Shown here one piece after another: positions 1 to 5,099 of a stretch of 10,576 nucleotides of DNA. This stretch comes from Tumulicola sp039922955. Lineage in GTDB: Bacteria; Vulcanimicrobiota; Vulcanimicrobiia; Vulcanimicrobiales; Vulcanimicrobiaceae. Numbering within the stretch: the first letter of the stretch is position 1; every line of letters starts with the position of its first letter. The notes below the pieces were generated by a model, which had not been told where the DNA came from, ran no database searches, and saw nothing but the letters and a program-made list of their open reading frames with translations. The stretch spans positions 1 to 10,576 of the forward strand of contig JBDTDR010000031.1 of the NCBI GenBank assembly GCA_039922955.1, given 5' to 3'. A program made the translations under genes and the position numbers.

Positions 1-1
1 G

Positions 2-49
2 CTCGCGCCCAGCCGCGAGAAGGTCACCGAGGCCGGGCTAGGAGCATAA
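2..49 (+). CDS. 3' end of an unidentified upstream gene (partial)
   Basis: The second frame is open from the window edge and ends at TAA (47-49). It encodes a 15-residue tail, LAPSREKVTEAGLGA. The stop lies 6 bases before the ATG of the glucokinase gene, and an AGGAG motif (40-44) sits inside this tail. That spacing is what an operon partner would show, so the frame probably closes a co-transcribed upstream gene. The fragment is too short to assign. From the neighbours, a pentose-phosphate or glycolytic enzyme (for example transaldolase, transketolase or 6-phosphogluconolactonase) would be expected, but this is inference only. The first frame is also open here, so the call is tentative. Confidence 0.35.
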   Translation, partial: LAPSREKVTEAGLGA

Positions 50-55
50 GACGGC

Positions 56-724
56 ATGAATGTATTGAGTATCGACGTCGGCGGGACCCACGTAAAAATC
101 CTCGCCGCCGGTGAAACGGAGTCCCGGGCGTTCCCGTCGGGGCCCAAGCTTACGGCGCAACAAATGGTAGATGGCGTGAAGAAGCTCGCCGGGCAATGGA
201 AATATGACGCCGTCGCAATCGGCTATCCCGGCCCGGTGCTGCACGGGATGCCCGCTGCCGAACCGCATAATCTCGGCAAGGGCTGGGTCGGCTTCGATTT
301 CAATGCCGCGTTTGGATGTCCGGTCAAGGTAATCAACGACGCGGCGATGCAGGCGCTCGGCAGTTATAAGGGCGGGCAGATGCTGTTTCTGGGGCTCGGG
401 ACCGGGCTCGGAACGGCTTTGATCGAGGATGGCGTCGTCGAGCCGATGGAACTCGCGCACCTTCCGTACAAAAAGGCCACGTACGAAGACTACGTGGGGC
501 TGTGCGCGCTCAAACGAGGCAAGAAGAAGTGGCGCGAAAATGTTGCCGCGGTCGTGGCGGCACTGTTCGCCGCGTTCGAACCCGACGAAGTCGTGCTCGG
601 CGGCGGCAACGCCAAGAAACTCAAGGATTTACCCCCGCACTGCCGTGCCGGCGACAACGCCGACGCGTTCCAAGGCGGATTTCGCCTGTGGGAAACGACG
701 ACCGCCGCGAAGGAGACCGCGTAG
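56..724 (+). CDS. ppgK: ROK-family glucokinase, polyphosphate-glucokinase type
   Basis: Probable cytoplasmic sugar kinase making glucose 6-phosphate from glucose, using polyphosphate and/or ATP. Visible actin-fold/ROK motifs are phosphate-1 DVGGTHVK (residues 7-14), a GYPGPV strand (56-61), NLGKGWVGFDF (72-82), the sugar-binding/catalytic ND pair (N94, D95) in INDAAMQALGSY, phosphate-2 GLGTGLG (113-119), ELAH (132-135) and the LGGGN adenosine/phosphate loop (181-185). The NLGKGWVGFDF and NDAAMQALGSY blocks resemble polyphosphate glucokinases. At 222 residues it is shorter than characterised actinobacterial PpgK (roughly 250-270), and it lacks the CxCGxxGC zinc motif of many ROK proteins. The ATG at 56 has AGGAG at 40-44 (11-base gap). 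It directly abuts gnd, and glucose 6-phosphate is the substrate of zwf two genes downstream, which supports a glucokinase role. Phosphate-donor preference cannot be read from sequence. ROK membership is firm; the polyphosphate assignment is by resemblance. Confidence 0.85.
   Translation: MNVLSIDVGGTHVKILAAGETESRAFPSGPKLTAQQMVDGVKKLAGQWKYDAVAIGYPGPVLHGMPAAEPHNLGKGWVGFDFNAAFGCPVKVINDAAMQALGSYKGGQMLFLGLGTGLGTALIEDGVVEPMELAHLPYKKATYEDYVGLCALKRGKKKWRENVAAVVAALFAAFEPDEVVLGGGNAKKLKDLPPHCRAGDNADAFQGGFRLWETTTAAKETA
711..715 (+). promoter_or_regulatory. Ribosome binding site of gnd
   Basis: AGGAG lies 9 bases before the ATG at 725 and within the last codons of the glucokinase gene. It supports the ATG immediately after the upstream TAG stop as the true gnd start, and it points to translation of gnd from a shared transcript. 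Confidence 0.75.
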
Positions 725-1735
725 ATGCAGCTCGGAATGATCGGGCTCGGACGCATGGGCGCGAACATGGTTCGCCGTTTGATGCGCGACGGCCACACGT
801 GCGTGGCGTACGACCGAAATCAGGATGCGGTCACGGAGCTGGTGCGGGAGGGCGCGCAGGGTGCCGGATCGCTCCAAGAGTTCGTGAGCAAGCTCGAAAA
901 GCCGCGGTCGATCTGGTTGATGGTGCCCGCGGCGGTGGTCGACGGCAGCATCCACGACCTCGCTCCGCTGCTCGACAAAGGCGACGCGTTGATCGACGGC
1001 GGGAATTCGTACTACGTCGACGACATTCGCCGCGCGAAGGCGCTGCAGGCCGACGGCATCGAGTACGTTGATGTCGGAACGAGCGGCGGAGTTTGGGGTC
1101 TGGATCGGGGATACTGCATGATGATCGGCGGCCCCGACGATGCGGTCCAGCGCCTAGATCCAATTTTTAAGTCGCTGGCGCCGGGCGTCGGCACGATCGA
1201 CCGCACGCCGGGTCGCGACAAGGCGGGCGGCACGTCCGAGCTGGGGTACCTGCACTGTGGCCGCAACGGCGCGGGACACTTTGTCAAAATGGTGCACAAC
1301 GGCATCGAGTACGGCATGATGGCCGCTTACGCCGAAGGCTTGGGCGTCCTGAAGTCGGCCAACGTCGGCAAAGCGAAGCAGGAGATCAACGCCGAGACGA
1401 CGCCGCTGCGCGACCCCGAACTCTATCAATACGACTTGAATCTGCCCGACGTTACCGAAGTGTGGCGTCGCGGCAGCGTCATCGCGTCATGGCTGCTCGA
1501 TCTCACGGCGAGCGCGCTTTTGAAAGATCCGACCCTCTCGCAGTTCGGCGGGCGCGTTTCGGATTCGGGTGAGGGGCGCTGGACGATCAAGGCCGCGATC
1601 GACGAAGCGGTCCCCGTTCCGGTCCTCACGTCCGCGCTGTTCGAACGCTTCGCTTCGCGCGGCAACGCGGACTTCCAAGACCAGCTGCTCTCGGCGATGC
1701 GCTTTGAGTTCGGGGGGCACCTCGAGCAGAAATGA
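725..1735 (+). CDS. gnd: 6-phosphogluconate dehydrogenase (decarboxylating), short form
   Basis: Oxidatively decarboxylates 6-phosphogluconate to ribulose 5-phosphate and CO2 with reduction of NAD(P)+, the last oxidative pentose-phosphate step. The Rossmann motif GLGRMG is at residues 7-12. Substrate and catalytic motifs are DGGNS (91-95), DVGTSGGVWGLDRGY (116-130) and GHFVKMVHNGIEYGMM (184-199), which holds the catalytic Lys188 and the HNGIEY signature. SDSGEGRWT (279-287) follows in the helical C-terminal domain. At 336 residues it belongs to the short class (about 300-340) rather than the roughly 470-residue E. coli class. The second beta strand ends in an acidic residue (Asp30, in VAYDRN), where NADP-dependent enzymes have Asn-Arg-Thr, so NAD+ preference is likely by inference. 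The gene starts at the base after the glucokinase stop and its TGA overlaps the zwf start in ATGA, so translation is probably coupled. Confidence 0.95.
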   Translation: MQLGMIGLGRMGANMVRRLMRDGHTCVAYDRNQDAVTELVREGAQGAGSLQEFVSKLEKPRSIWLMVPAAVVDGSIHDLAPLLDKGDALIDGGNSYYVDDIRRAKALQADGIEYVDVGTSGGVWGLDRGYCMMIGGPDDAVQRLDPIFKSLAPGVGTIDRTPGRDKAGGTSELGYLHCGRNGAGHFVKMVHNGIEYGMMAAYAEGLGVLKSANVGKAKQEINAETTPLRDPELYQYDLNLPDVTEVWRRGSVIASWLLDLTASALLKDPTLSQFGGRVSDSGEGRWTIKAAIDEAVPVPVLTSALFERFASRGNADFQDQLLSAMRFEFGGHLEQK

Positions 1736-3117
1736 GTCAGCCGCATTCCGACGCCCTCGTCTTTTTCGGTGCGACCGGGGACCTCGCATACAAGAAGATC
1801 TTTCCATCGCTGCAGGCCATGGTCAAACACGGAACCCTCGACGTGCCCGTCATCGGGGTTGCGAAGGCCGGCTGGAATCTCGATCAGCTCAAAGCGCGCG
1901 CGAAGGATAGCATCGAGGCTCACGGCGGCATCGATAACGACGCCTTCGACAAACTGTGCGGCCTGCTGCGCTACGTGGACGGCGACTACGCCGACGATTC
2001 GACGTTCGGCCAGCTCAAAACGCAACTCGGCAGCGCGCGGCGCCCCGCGCACTACCTAGCGATACCGCCCCTGCTCTTCGAAACCGTCGTCGAGCATCTC
2101 GCTAAGTCGGGGTGCGATTCGGGAGCGCGCGTCATCGTCGAAAAGCCGTTCGGCGAGGACCTGAAGTCGGCGCAGGAGCTCAACCGCGTCCTGCACCGGT
2201 ATTTCGACGAGTCGGCAATTTTTCGCATCGATCACTTTCTCGAAAAGCGGCCGGTGCGCAACATGATATTCTTTCGTTTTTCCAACCCATTGCTCGAGTC
2301 GTTCTGGAACCGCGAGTTCGTCGAGAGCGTGCAGATCACGATGGCGGAAGACTTTGGGGTCCAAGGGCGCGGCGTCTTCTACGATGCGACCGGCGCGATC
2401 CGCGACGTGATTCAGAACCATCTGTTCCAAGTGCTGTGCAATGTAGCGATGGAGCCGGCCGCGCGAACCGACAGCGAATCGGTTCGCAACGAAAAAGTGC
2501 AGGTGCTCCAGGCGATTGCGGCGCTCGATCCCAACGACGTAGTTCGCGGACAATTCAAAGGCTATCTCCAAGAGAAGGGCGTGGCGGCGGACTCGAAAAC
2601 CGAAACGTTTGCGGTCGTGCGTCTGTTTATTAATTCGTTTCGTTGGAGCGGGGTGCCGATTTACATTCGCGCGGGTAAGAATCTTCCGACGACCGCGCTG
2701 GAAATCGTGGTGCGCCTGCGCAAGCCCCCGCAAATCTTTCCGATCGCGCCGACGTCCGATTACGTTCGGGTCCGCCTGAGCCCGGATACGTCGCTGGCGA
2801 TGGGCATGACGGTGATGTCCGACTCCGAGGATGCCGCCCGGCCCGTCGAGCTGATGGCGAGCCGTCAGCCCAGCGCGGACGACGAGGATGCCTACGAGCG
2901 CGTTCTCGGCGATGCCATGGCCGGCGACCAGACGATGTTCGCCCGCCAGGATTACGTCGAGGAAGCGTGGCGCATCGTGGATCCGATCCTGAGCGATGCG
3001 ACCGTCTATCAATACGATCCGGGCACCTGGGGCCCGAGCGAAGTCGAACGGATCACCCCGCCGGGCGGCTGGGTGAACCCTAGTGCGACGACGAGCGCTA
3101 CGGCGCCGGCGCCGTAA
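1732..3117 (+). CDS. zwf: Glucose-6-phosphate 1-dehydrogenase
   Basis: Oxidises glucose 6-phosphate to 6-phosphogluconolactone, the entry step of the oxidative pentose-phosphate (or Entner-Doudoroff) pathway. The nucleotide-binding loop GATGDLAYKK is at residues 13-22, EKPFG at 137-141, and the active-site signature RIDHFLEK at 165-172. The usual form of that signature is RIDHYLGK; the substrate-contacting lysine is kept and Gly is replaced by Glu. DATGAIRDVIQNHLFQ (218-233) contains the catalytic His230. The late motif RWSGVPIYIRAGKNLP (304-319) is intact. Length (461) is slightly below the usual 480-510. After the conserved GGWVNP end, an 11-residue Ser/Thr/Ala/Pro tail follows, whose last codons form the palindrome at 3099-3116. 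The start overlaps gnd by four bases (ATGA). No 6-phosphogluconolactonase gene is visible nearby; it may lie upstream of the window or elsewhere. Confidence 0.96.
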   Translation: MSQPHSDALVFFGATGDLAYKKIFPSLQAMVKHGTLDVPVIGVAKAGWNLDQLKARAKDSIEAHGGIDNDAFDKLCGLLRYVDGDYADDSTFGQLKTQLGSARRPAHYLAIPPLLFETVVEHLAKSGCDSGARVIVEKPFGEDLKSAQELNRVLHRYFDESAIFRIDHFLEKRPVRNMIFFRFSNPLLESFWNREFVESVQITMAEDFGVQGRGVFYDATGAIRDVIQNHLFQVLCNVAMEPAARTDSESVRNEKVQVLQAIAALDPNDVVRGQFKGYLQEKGVAADSKTETFAVVRLFINSFRWSGVPIYIRAGKNLPTTALEIVVRLRKPPQIFPIAPTSDYVRVRLSPDTSLAMGMTVMSDSEDAARPVELMASRQPSADDEDAYERVLGDAMAGDQTMFARQDYVEEAWRIVDPILSDATVYQYDPGTWGPSEVERITPPGGWVNPSATTSATAPAP

Positions 3118-3715
3118 TGCTGTAGTTGGTGAAACTGGCGTCGGCGGAAAGCGGCATGTGCGGGTAATCCACTTCCGCCGTCAGCGACGCCGGTAGCAGG
3201 AATCCGTCTACGTCGTTCGAGCTTACGATCATGTGGACGTGCATGCCGTCGGAGTACGTGGCATCGGCCCAGTGCGCTCCGGAAACCGGATTCAGCGCGA
3301 CGGTGGCGGACTTGAGCGAAGCGTCTTGAAGCCCCTGCAGCGCGAACAGCGTGTCGCCGTCCTGTATGCCGATCTGCTCGTACCGATAGTGACTCGGCCA
3401 CATACTGGGATCGATCATCGAAAGATCGATGTCGTGCACCTTCGATGCGAACGGCGGCGCGTTGGTCAAGTGCACGACGTAGCGATCGCCGCGGCGGTAG
3501 TCGCCGAGACCTTGCATCCGAAAGTGCAGCCAAGGAAAATGGCGCATCGCCATGGCGATGTCCATTTGGAAGGTGTAACTCATAAGCGCGTCGTTCCGGC
3601 CGTAGGCCGCAGCGATGACCGGCGCACGATCGGGCGTCGTCGCCCGCGTAGGTGCGATGCTTGTGACGAGTGCGCCGGCGGCGATTGCAACGCCGGCGCC
3701 GAGCCATAATTTCAT
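3098..3715 (-). CDS. Exported protein of unknown function
   Basis: I do not recognise a named family. The 205-residue product begins with a clear Sec-type signal peptide: MKLW, a hydrophobic Ala/Gly/Val-rich core to about residue 20, and probable cleavage after PTRA (about 24). There is no lipobox cysteine and no further membrane segment. The mature part looks beta-rich, with aromatic and charged residues alternating, and recalls LolA/LppX-like half-barrels, but this is only an impression. It is unusually rich in Met (11) and His (9), including a DGMHVHM stretch near residue 160. The ATG at 3715 has no good Shine-Dalgarno motif, and a strong stem-loop lies just inside the gene. The gene is convergent with zwf (20-base overlap) and divergent from the glycosyltransferase, so it is probably monocistronic. 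The signal peptide and the uninterrupted frame support it as real rather than a shadow frame. Confidence 0.75.
   Translation of the reverse strand: MKLWLGAGVAIAAGALVTSIAPTRATTPDRAPVIAAAYGRNDALMSYTFQMDIAMAMRHFPWLHFRMQGLGDYRRGDRYVVHLTNAPPFASKVHDIDLSMIDPSMWPSHYRYEQIGIQDGDTLFALQGLQDASLKSATVALNPVSGAHWADATYSDGMHVHMIVSSNDVDGFLLPASLTAEVDYPHMPLSADASFTNYSITAPAP
3099..3116. repeat. Perfect 18-bp palindrome at convergent gene ends
   Basis: TACGGCGCCGGCGCCGTA is its own reverse complement. It contains the last codons of zwf on the plus strand and the last codons of the convergent exported-protein gene on the minus strand. Because it reads the same both ways, and both genes use the same phase relative to it, both products end in TAPAP. 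As RNA it could form a 7-bp, GC-rich hairpin with a CCGG loop in either transcript. No T-tract follows on either side, so it is not a classical intrinsic terminator, though it might protect 3' ends or slow polymerase. Confidence 0.85.
3672..3699. repeat. 9-bp perfect inverted repeat inside signal-peptide codons
   Basis: GCGCCGGCG (3672-3680) and its exact reverse complement CGCCGGCGC (3691-3699) flank a 10-base spacer. In the minus-strand mRNA the stem would run from about +17 to +44 after the start codon of the exported-protein gene, a position where an all-GC stem could affect translation initiation. The same 9-mer occurs inside the palindrome at the other end of the gene. Such words are common in GC-rich DNA, so function is uncertain. 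Confidence 0.6.
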
Positions 3716-3836
3716 CTGAACGGTAAACGTATTCTACCGCAACTAGTGCCCGTTCTAATCATTGGCGGCCGGAAGCTCGAACCGTCCGCTTGCCGGCTGT
3801 GGGAATCCAGCGAGCCGCGTGAGAAAGGCTCATTTT
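3716..3836. promoter_or_regulatory. Divergent intergenic region with candidate promoters
   Basis: This 121-base gap separates two divergently transcribed genes and must hold promoters for both. It is locally more AT-rich than its surroundings between about 3716 and 3762. On the minus strand TAGAAT (3731-3736) is a good -10 candidate about 15 bases before the exported-protein ATG, but I see no convincing -35 at the matching distance. On the plus strand TCTAAT (3754-3759) is a weak -10 candidate for the glycosyltransferase. No clear operator or riboswitch is visible. Confidence 0.35.
3821..3828 (+). promoter_or_regulatory. Ribosome binding site deciding the glycosyltransferase start
   Basis: GAGAAAGG lies 8 bases before the ATG at 3837. 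An in-frame TTG at 3762 would add 25 residues, but it has no comparable ribosome-binding sequence and would add a basic, unconserved-looking leader ahead of the first beta strand. The ATG at 3837 is therefore preferred. Confidence 0.65.
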
Positions 3837-5084
3837 ATGAGCGCCTTACCACGAAATGCGGTGCTGCTCGCGTTCGAGGGCCCGGATCCGTACTCGTTGG
3901 TCGGCGGCCTTGGAACGCGGGTCGTCGAGCTGGGCGCGGCGCTCGCCGCTGCGGGGATCGCAACGACGCTGATCTTCGTGGGCGATCCCGAGCGGCCCGC
4001 AGCCGAGCGCCTAGGGCCGAACCTGGAGTATCGCCGCTGGTGCCAGTGGATATCCGCCTACCACCCCGGCGGCGTGTACGACGGCGAGGCCGGCAAGAGC
4101 GCCGATTACAAGACGAGCGTGCCCCCGTTTGTGGTCGATTCGATCGTCGAACCGGCCGCGCGCCGGGGTGAAGACGTTTTGATCGTTGCCGAGGATTGGC
4201 AGACGGCGCCGGCCGTCATCGAACTCGACCGGCTGCTGCGCGAACGCGGTTTGCGTCACCGCGCGATCCTGACGTGGAACGCCAACAACACGTACGGATT
4301 CGACGCGATGGATTGGACCGCGCTAACGCGCGCCGCGCGGGTGACGACGGTCAGCCGCTATATGAAATTCGAGCTTCGCGCGCGGGGCATCGAATCGCTG
4401 GTGATTCCTAACGGGATCCCCGAACGAATCGTCGGCGGTCCGCCCGAAGAACTCGTGGCCGCACTCGGCGAGGCGCTCGAGCGACATCGGCCGCTGTTCG
4501 TGAAAGTCGGTCGCTACGATGAAGACAAGCGCTGGATGCAGGCGATCGAGGCGTTTGCGCGCGTGCGCGAGCGCAATCCGCGGGCGATGCTGGTCGTGCG
4601 CGGCGGTCGCGAGGCCTACGGTGAGACCGTTTTTGCGCGCGCTCGCGAGTTAGGATTGACGGTCGAAGACGTCGCCGTCGCGTCGCACGAACCGGACGAT
4701 TTTATCGCGGCGTTGGCCGGCGCGCAAGGCCCGGTCGTGAACCTGCGCACGTTCGTCCCCGAGGATCTGCTCTTCGCGCTGTACTATGTGGCCGATGCCG
4801 TGCTGGCCAACAGCGGCAAGGAGCCTTTCGGTCTCGTCGGTCTCGAAGTGATGGCGGCATCCGGCGTTGCCGTCACCGGATCGACCGGCGAAGACTACGC
4901 GCATCCGTTTGAAAATTCGATCGTCTGCGACACCGGCGACGGGAGCGAGTTGGCGGCGTATCTAGAGGCAACGATCGCCGACCCGGTGCTGGCACGATCG
5001 ATGCGCGCCGCCGGTGAAGCGACCGCGCAACGTTGCACCTGGCCGACCGTCCTCGAAATACTGGCCCGCAAGATCGCATTTTGA
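3837..5084 (+). CDS. GT-B glycosyltransferase, glycogen-synthase-like (GT4/GT5)
   Basis: Probable cytoplasmic retaining glycosyltransferase moving a sugar from a nucleotide donor to a glucan, lipid or small acceptor. It has 415 residues in two Rossmann-like domains. The N-terminal domain carries VGGLGTRV (22-29), the position and form of the K-x-GGL donor loop of glycogen/starch synthases, and EDWQTA (119-124), which matches the HDWQTA motif of that family apart from the first residue. Domain two has TVSRYM (171-176), PNGI (191-194), VGRYDEDKR (224-232, with Arg226 and Lys231 placed to bind donor phosphates) and the E-x7-E motif EPFGLVGLE (329-337), followed by a GEDY loop. It is shorter than GlgA (about 480), and the usual lysine of the donor loop is missing, so it may be a GT4-type enzyme. 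Candidate roles are alpha-glucan or maltose-1-phosphate synthesis, or another glycoside; specificity is not readable. It is transcribed alone, and its stop lies 15 bases from the end of the convergent operon. Confidence 0.85.
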   Translation: MSALPRNAVLLAFEGPDPYSLVGGLGTRVVELGAALAAAGIATTLIFVGDPERPAAERLGPNLEYRRWCQWISAYHPGGVYDGEAGKSADYKTSVPPFVVDSIVEPAARRGEDVLIVAEDWQTAPAVIELDRLLRERGLRHRAILTWNANNTYGFDAMDWTALTRAARVTTVSRYMKFELRARGIESLVIPNGIPERIVGGPPEELVAALGEALERHRPLFVKVGRYDEDKRWMQAIEAFARVRERNPRAMLVVRGGREAYGETVFARARELGLTVEDVAVASHEPDDFIAALAGAQGPVVNLRTFVPEDLLFALYYVADAVLANSGKEPFGLVGLEVMAASGVAVTGSTGEDYAHPFENSIVCDTGDGSELAAYLEATIADPVLARSMRAAGEATAQRCTWPTVLEILARKIAF

Positions 5085-5099
5085 CGCGACCGCCGAGGG

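Noticed and set aside
2056..3012. Long 318-codon open frame antisense to zwf
   Set aside because: It lies entirely inside the well-supported zwf gene, and its translation is Arg/His-rich with no recognisable motif. Long antisense frames are expected in GC-rich DNA.
3762..3836. Upstream TTG start for the glycosyltransferase, adding 25 residues
   Set aside because: The ATG at 3837 has a well-placed ribosome-binding motif and leaves the first beta strand of the GT-B fold near the terminus. The extra leader looks non-coding.
5085..5099. Possible terminator between the convergent glycosyltransferase and fusion genes
   Set aside because: Only 15 bases are available, and I found no inverted repeat or T-tract in them or just beside them.
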